Assembly: GCA_964432875.1 (NCBI GenBank) | Contig: CAYSPJ010000230.1 | Span: 1 to 5,618 of the forward strand | Reading direction: 5' to 3' | DNA from: JACJYE01 sp964432875 | GTDB taxonomy: Bacteria > Bacteroidota > Bacteroidia > Chitinophagales > Saprospiraceae | DNA length: 5,618 nucleotides | In this document: positions 1-5,538 of the stretch, piece after piece | Position numbering within the stretch: the stretch's first letter is position 1 | Layout of the letters: every line of letters starts with the position of its first letter | The notes under the pieces: generated by a model | Database searches by the model: none | Told to the model about the DNA's origin: nothing | What the model saw: only the letters and a program-made list of their open reading frames with translations | Program-made: the position numbers and the translations under genes

Positions 1-1103
1 AAAGCCGGAATAGCAAACGGGGCAGTATCATCGCTGCCATCGGGGATACCAATGGCGGCACCGCCGCTCCAGGAGAAGCTCACATCCGAGTTGACTGGGC
101 TGGTGCTCAGGGTGATAGCAGGAAGGTTCGAGCCAGGGCAGAAGGGGCCCAAATCGCTTAGCGCCGCAACAGTCGGCCCCGTACGCACCGTGATGGCATA
201 GTCATGGTTGTCGACGCAGCTGGTCGTCAAATCAGTAGCCGTGACGCGCACCGTGCGTGGCCCGGCCCCGTTCCAGGTGACTTCAGCACTCAGTCCGTCC
301 ATAGCAGGCGTGAGGGTGCCGCCACCATCTGGCAAGCTCCATACGAAGGTGTGGTTGGCCGGCGGCGAGGCGATGGAATAGGTATGCGTGCTGCCAAAGC
401 AGGGGTTGGCTTGGCCAGAGATATTTACCGCAGCAGCACAAGCGATGCCCGTGACGACGATGTTATCGAGGTACCAGGTTTCTAATGCGCCTGAAGTTGC
501 GGGAGGTGCATCGCCGCAGCGGAAGCAGACCTCCAAGTCCAGGGTAGAGCCGGTGAAAGGCGTGCCATTTGGCGAAGTGTAGGAAACGCTGAAGGAGTTA
601 CTATTGCCTACAAAACCATAGCGCTGGACGAGCGCGGGGGTCGCTGATCCGTCCACATATACTTTGATGATAGCGCTGTCGCCAGCCTCCATTATCCCGT
701 CATCAATCCCTAAGTCCAAAGACACGACGGCCTGGTAGCCGCTGATGCTGATGCCGCTGAGGCGGAAGCAGCCTTCCTCTCCGCGCAGGTTTCTGGTGTG
801 CAGGCGATTGTTGCCGCTGGCGCTGATCACTTTTATGAAACTGCATTCGTCGGGCAGCGCTGCCGGAGGCGCCGTAATGAGCCAAGTGACGCCCCCTACG
901 GTTTGGGTAGAGGTCCCATCGGCAGCCGGACCAGTGCCAGTGGCGCTACATGCCACCCCATTATCGCCGGAAATACCAGTGCCAGCAGTAAAGCTGCTGA
1001 AGTTTTGGGTGTACAAGGTCTGGGCCTGCACAGCTACAACGCTGCCCAGAAGAGCGCAAACTAGGGCAATGGGAAGCATGGAGCGGAAGATAGTTGTACT
1101 CAT
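1..1103 (-). CDS. Secreted multidomain protein with Ig/PKD-like repeats (partial, C-terminus beyond left edge)
   Basis: Reading the minus strand from the ATG at 1103-1101 gives 367 codons with no stop before the window edge, so the 3' end is missing. Residues 1-27 form a signal peptide: short polar start with an Arg, hydrophobic core PIALVCALLG, cleavage after VQA before QTLY. Residues about 28-220 look like a beta-sandwich module ending in WYLDNIVVTG, a usual last strand of jelly-roll domains in Bacteroidota surface proteins. Residues about 226-307 are a PKD/Ig-like domain (TYSI, VWSLPDGG, VTWNG, VRVTATD). A second Ig-like repeat starts near 309 (FCPGS, FSWSGG, IGIPDG) and matches the repeat often seen in type IX secretion cargo. 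Paired cysteines (for example CFRC at 193-196) suggest disulfides in an exported protein. An in-frame ATG at 1139 would add 12 residues, but the start at 1103 gives a better signal peptide. Role unknown; adhesin or extracellular enzyme are both possible. Export via Sec then type IX is inferred, since the C-terminal sorting domain is not visible. Confidence 0.85.
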   Translation of the reverse strand, partial: MSTTIFRSMLPIALVCALLGSVVAVQAQTLYTQNFSSFTAGTGISGDNGVACSATGTGPAADGTSTQTVGGVTWLITAPPAALPDECSFIKVISASGNNRLHTRNLRGEEGCFRLSGISISGYQAVVSLDLGIDDGIMEAGDSAIIKVYVDGSATPALVQRYGFVGNSNSFSVSYTSPNGTPFTGSTLDLEVCFRCGDAPPATSGALETWYLDNIVVTGIACAAAVNISGQANPCFGSTHTYSIASPPANHTFVWSLPDGGGTLTPAMDGLSAEVTWNGAGPRTVRVTATDLTTSCVDNHDYAITVRTGPTVAALSDLGPFCPGSNLPAITLSTSPVNSDVSFSWSGGAAIGIPDGSDDTAPFAIPA

Positions 1104-1260
1104 AGTTGCAAATGGTGTTTGTTTTTGGATAACGTCCATGAGGAGACTCGTTTACTGGTTTACGAAGGTTTGGTTCGAAGCATCAGCGGGCCGCGCGCAA
1201 GCGAGTTGCGGCAGCCAACGGAGCGGATGTATAATACAGTGTTTTGATATAGATACGGTG

Positions 1261-1281
1261 CAGGCTAGGTGGGCTAGCCTG
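1261..1281. repeat. 7-bp inverted repeat (hairpin)
   Basis: CAGGCTA at 1261-1267 pairs perfectly with TAGCCTG at 1275-1281 across a 7-base loop. No T-run follows on either strand, so it is not a standard terminator. It lies about 160 bases upstream of the secreted-protein start, in what may be its 5' leader or promoter region. Confidence 0.5.
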
Positions 1282-1413
1282 GGGCCGGAGTGGGGGCGCT
1301 GGTGCAGCGGCAGGCAGCGTGCAGAAGTACTCATCGCATGTCGGTTTGGCAGCTCGGCAAGGCATCTGCGTATCGCACTCCAGGGCGGACGGTGCGCCTG
1401 AATGGCGGTATTG

Positions 1414-1427
1414 GCAGCAGCTGCTGC
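1414..1427. repeat. Perfect 14-bp palindrome
   Basis: GCAGCAGCTGCTGC is its own reverse complement, centred between 1420 and 1421. With no loop it suits a dimeric protein-binding site better than an RNA hairpin. The same half-sequence, CAGCAGCT, recurs as the stem of the hairpin at 5450-5471; this may be chance, given its simple triplet composition. Confidence 0.5.
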
Positions 1428-1516
1428 TCCAGGCGAGTCCGGATGAGGGGTTTTGATAAGTAGATTTTTGCCAAAGTCGTGCTTTTGGTTGAATAATCGG
1501 TTATTATCTCGTGCCC

Positions 1517-1538
1517 ATCAGCCACCGAGGCGGCTGAT
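1517..1538. repeat. 7-bp inverted repeat (hairpin)
   Basis: ATCAGCC at 1517-1523 pairs with GGCTGAT at 1532-1538 across an 8-base loop. Allowing one bulged A, the stem extends by three G-C pairs (CCC at 1514-1516 with GGG at 1540-1542). CCACC at 1522-1526 could instead pair with GGTGG at 1543-1547, so two exclusive folds are possible. Confidence 0.5.
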
Positions 1539-1554
1539 AGGGGGTGGTTTTCGC

Positions 1555-1584
1555 TTGCCGGGGACAGCCCCCGGAGGGCGGCAA
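1555..1584. repeat. GC-rich hairpin
   Basis: CCGGGG at 1558-1563 pairs with CCCCGG at 1569-1574 around a 5-base loop. An alternative outer pairing joins TTGCCG at 1555-1560 with CGGCAA at 1579-1584. No T-tract follows, so it is not an intrinsic terminator. It sits 17 bases from the preceding hairpin, and the pair may form one structured element. Confidence 0.5.
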
Positions 1585-1622
1585 ACCTTCTGGCTTTGTT
1601 CGCAATGGGTAGATACAGGACA

Positions 1623-1644
1623 GTGGCGCACCGGTGGCGCACAC
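1623..1644. repeat. Two-copy 11-bp tandem repeat
   Basis: GTGGCGCAC occurs at 1623-1631 and again at 1634-1642, a period of 11 bases or about one helical turn. The junction also contains the 8-bp palindrome CACCGGTG at 1629-1636. It could be a paired protein-binding site on one DNA face; no partner is known. Confidence 0.45.
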
Positions 1645-1662
1645 ATTTCGGCGGCTAATATA

Positions 1663-1705
1663 GTAAGTTTTTTTTTACTGGTTAGCAAAACGAAAAAAAA
1701 CTTAC
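1663..1705. repeat. Perfect 13-bp A/T-rich inverted repeat
   Basis: GTAAG followed by eight T (1663-1675) pairs with eight A followed by CTTAC (1693-1705), leaving a 17-base loop at 1676-1692. The arms match at all 13 positions. The stem is AT-rich and lacks the GC base of an intrinsic terminator, although a T-run or A-run appears in either transcript. It could be ends of a very small inserted element, a cruciform or a protein target. A GC-rich stretch with GGGC/GCCC (1713-1722) follows at once. Confidence 0.65.
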
Positions 1706-1831
1706 ATTGCTAGGGCGTGCCCCGGCCCTTTACGCCATCGCTCCTAAGGCTTACGGTTGTTGGATGCCAAGGTTGCGCTTCAGTAATAATTTTTTGTTTT
1801 CGTATATGTTTTATCTTGCCTCGCATCGGGG

Positions 1832-1857
1832 GGAAAGGGGTGCTTTCCAGTTTTTTT
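1832..1857 (+). terminator. Weak terminator-like hairpin with T7 tail
   Basis: GGAAAG at 1832-1837 pairs with CTTTCC at 1843-1848 around the loop GGGTG. After AG comes a run of seven T (1851-1857). The shape is that of a rho-independent terminator for a plus-strand transcript, yet no plus-strand gene lies upstream in this gap. Either it is fortuitous, or an unannotated plus-strand RNA ends here. The stem is short and half A-T. Confidence 0.3.
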
Positions 1858-1962
1858 CTGGCAAAAATCCAGTGCGGGGTAAGGGTAGTTGGCGCCGGAG
1901 GATTGTTGAATAAGAAAGCGCCTATTTATGGCTTAGCCTGATGGCTATGGCCCCCAAGCCCC

Positions 1963-3480
1963 TCACCCCGCCTTCCCCTTCCCTCTTTCTCCTACCCAAG
2001 CCGGGATATCCAGGTAATTCAGGGCTTTTTGTTCGTAGGGGATCGCCATAATCTGCTCCAACTCCTGGGAGAAGCGCCGGAAGGCCAGCGGATGTTCGGC
2101 AGGCGGCAATTGGAGCAGCTGCTGTAGGAAGGCAAGAGTGGCCTTAGGCAGTTCGCTGATATCCTTGCCTTTGAGGAATTGGCGTTGCACCGAAGGGACG
2201 AGGTAGCCGAGCAAATCGTAGTGGCGCAGTTCGTAGTGGCACAGCAGATGCAACAGGCGGGCGTTGTAGTGCAGGTCCTCCCGCAAGTGGCCCGAGCGCA
2301 GGTGGATGATCTGGTTGAGGTACTCCAAGGCTTTCTCGTAGTGCCTTTCGGAAAAATAGAGGTAGGCAAACTTGAAATAAAATAAAAGGCTGCGGTGCAC
2401 ATCCATGTAAGCCGCATAGTCGTGCAGCTCCTGCTCAACCTTACCAGCCAGGCGGATCCCGTTTTTGAAATCATGGGCGAGCAAGCTGTAGTTCAGGCGG
2501 CTGAGGTTGAGGTACACGAAGGCGATCATGCGGGAGTTATCATTGAGGATGGAGCGATAATCCTGCTCGAAGCGCTCAAAAACCTCCAGATACTGGGCAA
2601 ATTCCTCCCGATAGCGCAACAGGTAAAGAAGCACCAGGAGGTAGTACAGGGCGCGCATATACAAATCGGGGTCCTTTTCCTTCATCGCCTCATTATCCTG
2701 GAATAGCGCCGCCCATTGGCGCGCGTAGCCGGCGGCTCCAGCGAAGTCAAGCAAGATGTATTGCCGCCACATATAAGATTGATAAAGGTTGGCTTTTTCA
2801 AAGAAAGTGAGCTTGTCCTCCTCGCTGCCGATGGGGCGGTTGCGCTCGAAAAAAGCCTCCAGGGCCAGCGCGTCAGCCGGGCTTTTGATGTGGCCATGGG
2901 TAATATACCAGCCATGCACCTGGATGTTGAAGTTGGAGTAGAGGTTGCTATAATGCGTGATATAGCTACGCTGTGCCGCTTCCTCCAGCAAAAGCTCCAT
3001 CTTGTTTTCCACCTTGCGGCTGCGGGTGATATGGCGGGCCTCGATGAGCTTTTCAAACTCCAGTATCTCCAGATGCAAGATATCCTGATGGTGCTCCAGG
3101 GCGATTTTTTTAATGCGCTCCAGCAGGCGCAGGCTTTGCATATACATGCCCTTGCCGTAGAGGATCCGCGCGAAGTCGAGCTGCTCACGGATCTGGATGT
3201 CGATATTTTTATGAATATAAATCAGGCGCAAGCCAGTCAGTATCTGCTTGTAGAGATGGCGCTTGAGGTTGGGCAGATGACGCTTTTCCACCTCCGGCAG
3301 GCGTTTGAGCACTTGCTCTTCATCGTACTCCGGCAGTTTGTCCAGCACCTCAAACAACTGCAGGAACTTAGCGCTGCCTGCACCTGGGAAACGGTTGGCA
3401 TAGAGCGTAAAGCTGCGCTTCTCTGCCTTGGCCAGCGATTTGACGAGGGTAAACAATTGGTCTTTTTGCGTACTGGACAT
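1963..3480 (-). CDS. TPR-like all-helical protein, Bacteroidota family of unknown function
   Basis: This 505-residue protein is predicted to be soluble, with no signal peptide and no transmembrane segment. It is rich in Leu, Tyr, Glu, Arg and His and appears almost wholly alpha-helical. Degenerate TPR-like helix pairs are seen near residues 102-132 (LYGKGMYMQSLRLLERIKKI), 240-260, 319-350 and 365-395 (YFSERHYEKALEYLNQII). The N-terminus (QLFTLVKSLAKAEKRSF) resembles an opening I recall from conserved Bacteroidota hypothetical proteins of similar length, with a matching short C-terminal motif around LDIPAW (490-495). No catalytic motif is visible; a scaffold or protein-binding role is only inferred from the fold. 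The start at 3480 is chosen because the conserved N-terminus begins there and AT-rich sequence precedes it. It is divergent from the P-II gene with a 225-base gap. A mirror frame of 297 codons on the plus strand (2716-3609) is a shadow of this gene. Confidence 0.88.
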   Translation of the reverse strand: MSSTQKDQLFTLVKSLAKAEKRSFTLYANRFPGAGSAKFLQLFEVLDKLPEYDEEQVLKRLPEVEKRHLPNLKRHLYKQILTGLRLIYIHKNIDIQIREQLDFARILYGKGMYMQSLRLLERIKKIALEHHQDILHLEILEFEKLIEARHITRSRKVENKMELLLEEAAQRSYITHYSNLYSNFNIQVHGWYITHGHIKSPADALALEAFFERNRPIGSEEDKLTFFEKANLYQSYMWRQYILLDFAGAAGYARQWAALFQDNEAMKEKDPDLYMRALYYLLVLLYLLRYREEFAQYLEVFERFEQDYRSILNDNSRMIAFVYLNLSRLNYSLLAHDFKNGIRLAGKVEQELHDYAAYMDVHRSLLFYFKFAYLYFSERHYEKALEYLNQIIHLRSGHLREDLHYNARLLHLLCHYELRHYDLLGYLVPSVQRQFLKGKDISELPKATLAFLQQLLQLPPAEHPLAFRRFSQELEQIMAIPYEQKALNYLDIPAWVGERGKGKAG

Positions 3481-3541
3481 AACAAAGTCGGCGTTTTCAA
3501 CTATTTGTTTTTCAAGCGCTTAACAGGCAATTCATCATTTT

Positions 3542-3556
3542 GGGCATCACATGCCC
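3542..3556. promoter_or_regulatory. Perfect palindrome, candidate operator or activator site
   Basis: GGGCAT at 3542-3547 and ATGCCC at 3551-3556 are perfect inverted half-sites separated by CAC. It lies in the divergent gap, about 62 bases from the start of the TPR-like gene and about 90 bases upstream of the sigma-54-like element of the P-II gene. That distance would suit an upstream activator site. It is not the enterobacterial NtrC consensus. The binding protein is unknown. Confidence 0.4.
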
Positions 3557-3592
3557 CCATAAATTTGGATAGTGGGCTTTGCGTGCGGCCTA

Positions 3593-3600
3593 TACTTTTG
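3593..3600 (+). promoter_or_regulatory. Bacteroidota -7-like element (TAnnTTTG)
   Basis: TACTTTTG fits the Bacteroidota housekeeping -7 pattern exactly. A TTTG at 3564-3567 could be the -33 element, but the 25-base spacer is longer than the usual 19-21; a second TTTG at 3578-3581 is too close. If active it would give a leader of about 100 bases before the P-II start. Confidence 0.25.
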
Positions 3601-3643
3601 CTGCCGTAATTCAAAGAATAATAGTTGCTAGATGAATAGGCTA

Positions 3644-3658
3644 TGGCATGGCGTTCGC
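3644..3658 (+). promoter_or_regulatory. Sigma-54-like -24/-12 promoter upstream of the P-II gene
   Basis: TGGCATG, four bases, then TCGC. The diagnostic GG (3645-3646) and GC (3657-3658) are exactly ten bases apart, and the match to TGGCACG-N4-TTGC has two mismatches. Transcription would start near 3670, about 36 bases before the ATG at 3706. RpoN promoters are the classic control of glnK-amtB in Proteobacteria, which makes the placement sensible. By chance, one GG-N10-GC in a gap of this size is not rare, so this is a candidate only. Confidence 0.4.
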
Positions 3659-3705
3659 GCCCTGCCCTGCCTCTTGCTTGCTTTGCCAAAACAAAAGTAA
3701 ACAAA

Positions 3706-4044
3706 ATGAAGAAAATAGAAGCCATTATCCGTCAGTCTCGCTTCGAGTCGGTGCGGGATGCGCTGGCAAAGATTGGCCTGCGTTTCTTCACCCTCAAGGA
3801 AGTCAAGGGCTATGGCTTGCAAAAGGGCGAAAAAATCGTCTATCGCGGCAGCAGCTATGATGCTGATTTCATCGCCCGCCTCCAACTCGATATCTTGGCA
3901 GATGACGACATGGCCGAGCAGGTTGTCGAGACCATCGCTCAGGCCGCCCGCACCGGCGAAGTGGGCGATGGCAAGATCACCGTCTTTGACGTCCAGCAAG
4001 TGGTGCGGATACGGACGATGGAGATGGGGAAAGAGGCGATCTGA
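3706..4044 (+). CDS. glnK: P-II family nitrogen regulatory protein (GlnB/GlnK type)
   Basis: The 112-residue product has the usual P-II length and aligns without gaps to E. coli GlnB from MKKIEAII to the final AI. P-II trimers bind ATP/ADP and 2-oxoglutarate and control ammonium transport and assimilation in the cytosol. The T-loop (about 37-55) keeps Gln39, Lys40, Gly41 and Tyr51, the uridylylation tyrosine, in YRGSSY. The B-loop TGEVGDGK (83-90) and the phosphate-contacting Arg101 and Arg103 (VVRIRT) are intact. Differences from E. coli: Lys58 is Arg, Phe92 is Thr (GKITV), and the residue before Tyr51 is Ser. Frame extends upstream to an ATG at 3643, but those 21 residues are basic, unlike the family, and cover the likely promoter, so 3706 is the start. 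The neighbour is amt, 95 bases downstream, which favours GlnK over GlnB by context. Confidence 0.95.
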   Translation: MKKIEAIIRQSRFESVRDALAKIGLRFFTLKEVKGYGLQKGEKIVYRGSSYDADFIARLQLDILADDDMAEQVVETIAQAARTGEVGDGKITVFDVQQVVRIRTMEMGKEAI

Positions 4045-4139
4045 ACGATGAATTGATGTAGGGGCAGCCCTTCCCGCCTGGAGAGAGGACGGGACTGGCC
4101 GTGGCCGCCCGGATGCAAGGACAAACAACGAAAACAATC
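4045..4139 (+). other. P-II / amt intergenic spacer
   Basis: This 95-base spacer has no terminator with a T-run. It contains a short TCCCG/CGGGA dyad and TGGCCG repeated twice at 4096-4107. A GG-N10-GC also occurs at 4103-4116, but it matches the sigma-54 consensus poorly. Read-through from the P-II gene into amt is the simplest view. Confidence 0.5.
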
Positions 4140-5393
4140 ATGAACGAAGCACTTTTTACTGTCAATAATCTTTGGATGCTGGTCGCGACGGTGTTGGTAT
4201 TCATCATGCACCTGGGGTTTGCCAGCCTGGAAGCTGGGTTTGTCCAGCGGAAAAACACCGTAAACATCCTATTCAAGAACGCGATGATCATCGCGATCGG
4301 GTTGCTGACATATTGCCTGATGGGGTTCAACCTGATGTACCCTGGCATCAATGAGGGCGGGTTCTTCGGCTTCAGCGGCTTTGGGCTGGCCGCGCCGGAA
4401 GGCGACGCTGGAGGCATCGGCTATGCCGAAGGGGCTTATACTTATTGGTCGGACTTTATCTTCCAGGCTATGTTTGCCGCTACCGCGGCCACCATCGTCT
4501 CGGGGGCAGTAGCTGAGCGCATCAAGCTGGAGGCTTTCCTGATCTTTGCCGCGATTTTTGTAGCCATCAGCTACCCCATCACGGGTATGTGGAAGTGGGG
4601 CGGCGGCTGGCTGGAGGCAGCGGGCTTCTACGATTTCGCTGGTTCCACCCTGGTTCATGCCGTGGGCGGCTGGGGGGCATTAGCTGCCATCATTCTCTTG
4701 GGCCCGCGCAAAGGGAAATATACGGCAGAGGGGATTAAGCCCATCCCCGGGCACAGCATGCCGCTGGCGGCGATGGGGGTCTTTTTACTGTGGTTCGGCT
4801 GGTTTGGCTTCAACGGCGGCTCCGTGCTTTCGGCCGACCCCATGGCAGTATCGCTGGTCTTTGTCACTACGGCTCTGGCGGCCGCGGCGGGTGCCATCGG
4901 CGCTTTCACCGCCTCTTACCTCCTGTTCAAGTCGCACGATTTATCGATGGTGCTCAACGGCATCCTCGGCGGCTTGGTGGGCATTACTGCTGGAGCAGAC
5001 TTGATGAGCCCTGGCCAGGCTATCCTCATCGGGGGCATCGCTGGTATCATCATCCCGTTCGCGGTAGTGCGCTTCGACCGCCTGAGGCTGGACGACCCCG
5101 TGGGCGCCACTTCCGTACACCTCATCTGTGGCTTGTGGGGCACTTTGGCCGTAGGCCTATTCGGCGCCAAAGCCGGCCTGGGGCAGCTTTGGATACAACT
5201 CTACGGCACTTTGGCCGTCGGCGCTTTTACCTTCGTTTTTGCGTTTGGATTGTTGTACCTTTTGAAGAAAACCATCGGCATCCGCGTCACTGAAGAGCAG
5301 GAAGAACGCGGATTGGATATTGCCGAACACGATATGCACGCTTATGGCGAGCAAATGGCTAACCATATCGATTTTGAATTGTCGGTGAAGTGA
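4140..5393 (+). CDS. amt: Ammonium transporter (Amt/MEP/Rh family)
   Basis: This 417-residue inner-membrane channel conducts ammonium/ammonia as a trimer. About eleven hydrophobic segments are visible, roughly at 11-34, 48-67, 104-123, 132-149, 167-187, 208-226, 238-262, 268-287, 294-311, 325-344 and 352-376. Key residues by comparison with E. coli AmtB are present: gate Phe112 and Phe224 (GWFGFNGG), Trp153, Asp165 in DFAGSTLVH, and the pore histidines His173 and His327 (DDPVGATSVH). The family signature from Asp165 to Arg190 matches fully. The cytosolic tail IRVTEEQEERGLDIAEHD (381-398), which P-II proteins contact, is conserved. Unlike E. coli AmtB there is no cleavable signal peptide; the N-terminus has the MHLGFASLEAGF type seen in many other Amt proteins. 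In-frame GTG (4101) and ATG (4113) lie upstream, but MNEALF at 4140 follows A-rich sequence and fits the family. Probably co-transcribed with the P-II gene. Confidence 0.96.
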   Translation: MNEALFTVNNLWMLVATVLVFIMHLGFASLEAGFVQRKNTVNILFKNAMIIAIGLLTYCLMGFNLMYPGINEGGFFGFSGFGLAAPEGDAGGIGYAEGAYTYWSDFIFQAMFAATAATIVSGAVAERIKLEAFLIFAAIFVAISYPITGMWKWGGGWLEAAGFYDFAGSTLVHAVGGWGALAAIILLGPRKGKYTAEGIKPIPGHSMPLAAMGVFLLWFGWFGFNGGSVLSADPMAVSLVFVTTALAAAAGAIGAFTASYLLFKSHDLSMVLNGILGGLVGITAGADLMSPGQAILIGGIAGIIIPFAVVRFDRLRLDDPVGATSVHLICGLWGTLAVGLFGAKAGLGQLWIQLYGTLAVGAFTFVFAFGLLYLLKKTIGIRVTEEQEERGLDIAEHDMHAYGEQMANHIDFELSVK

Positions 5394-5405
5394 AATCGAA
5401 CTTCC

Positions 5406-5442
5406 TGGTTCATCGTTCAGAGATGGCTGGGGTGGTTCATCG
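5406..5442 (+). repeat. 10-bp direct repeat downstream of amt
   Basis: TGGTTCATCG occurs at 5406-5415 and at 5433-5442, a spacing of 27 bases start to start. Both copies are followed within a few bases by TTCAG. It lies in the 3' untranslated region; no function is apparent. Confidence 0.4.
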
Positions 5443-5449
5443 CGAATGT

Positions 5450-5471
5450 TCAGCAGCTGAAGAGCTGCTGA
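5450..5471 (+). repeat. 9-bp perfect hairpin in the amt 3' region
   Basis: TCAGCAGCT at 5450-5458 pairs with AGCTGCTGA at 5463-5471 around the tetraloop GAAG. The stem is stable but no T-run follows, so it is not an intrinsic terminator on its own. It lies 57 bases after the amt stop and could protect the 3' end of the transcript or be a processing site. Confidence 0.5.
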
Positions 5472-5538
5472 TGAGACAGCCTTAGCAGATGGAGGCCAAA
5501 GATTTCAGCTCTAGTTCCTGCATAGGAATATGCCTTTT

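Larger units (their letters stand above)
1104..1962. other. Long gene-free region rich in inverted repeats
   Basis: About 860 bases separate two minus-strand genes. Short open frames exist on both strands (for example 1331-1642 minus and 1453-1713 plus), but their translations show no recognisable domain, run across hairpins and overlap each other, so I do not call them. What the region does hold is an unusual density of dyads: 1261-1281, 1414-1427, 1492-1505, 1517-1538, 1558-1574, 1663-1705 and 1832-1848, plus an 11-bp tandem at 1623-1644. The promoter of the secreted-protein gene must lie near its right-hand side, but I find no exact TAnnTTTG element facing that gene. Confidence 0.6.
3481..3705. 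other. Divergent intergenic region (TPR-like gene / P-II gene)
   Basis: This 225-base gap must hold promoters in both directions. Leftward, the 505-residue gene starts at 3480. Rightward, the P-II gene starts at 3706. Individual elements are listed separately: a palindrome at 3542-3556, a -7-like motif at 3593-3600 and a GG-N10-GC element at 3644-3658. On the minus strand TACTTTTG (3699-3692) also fits the TAnnTTTG pattern and would face the TPR-like gene, but no TTTG partner lies at proper spacing. Confidence 0.6.

Noticed and set aside
1206..1235. TTGCGG, 18 bases, TATAAT on the plus strand
   Set aside because: It looks like an enterobacterial sigma-70 promoter, but Bacteroidota use a different consensus and no plus-strand gene follows.
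745..1401. 218-codon plus-strand open frame
   Set aside because: It is antisense to the signal peptide and first domain of the secreted protein and runs on through repeats; low-complexity, Arg/Cys-rich translation without family features.
1331..1642. 103-codon minus-strand open frame in the gap
   Set aside because: It crosses several hairpins and a tandem repeat, has no recognisable domain and overlaps another equally long frame on the other strand; spurious coding is more likely.
1453..1941. Plus-strand frames of 68-86 codons in the gap
   Set aside because: Translations such as those from 1453, 1707 and 1717 are Gly/Arg/Phe-rich with no domain and arise from repeat-like DNA.
1930..1952. 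TAGCC/GGCTA hairpin just after the 505-residue gene
   Set aside because: Only 5 bp plus a few outer pairs, and no T-run follows on the minus strand, so I do not call it a terminator.
2716..3609. 297-codon open frame on the plus strand
   Set aside because: It lies antisense over the 505-residue gene, whose protein is coherent and resembles a known family type; the plus-strand translation shows no domain and extends into the promoter gap.
3643..3705. 21-residue N-terminal extension of the P-II protein
   Set aside because: P-II proteins begin at MKKIEAII; the extension would be basic and Cys-containing and overlaps the likely -24/-12 promoter.
3501..3725. 74-codon minus-strand frame with a hydrophobic start
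   Set aside because: The apparent signal-like start is the complement of the A-rich leader of the P-II gene; the rest has no family resemblance.
4101..4139. Upstream GTG or ATG starts for amt
   Set aside because: The 9-13 extra residues are polar and unlike Amt N-termini; the ATG at 4140 has an A-rich leader and starts the conserved region.
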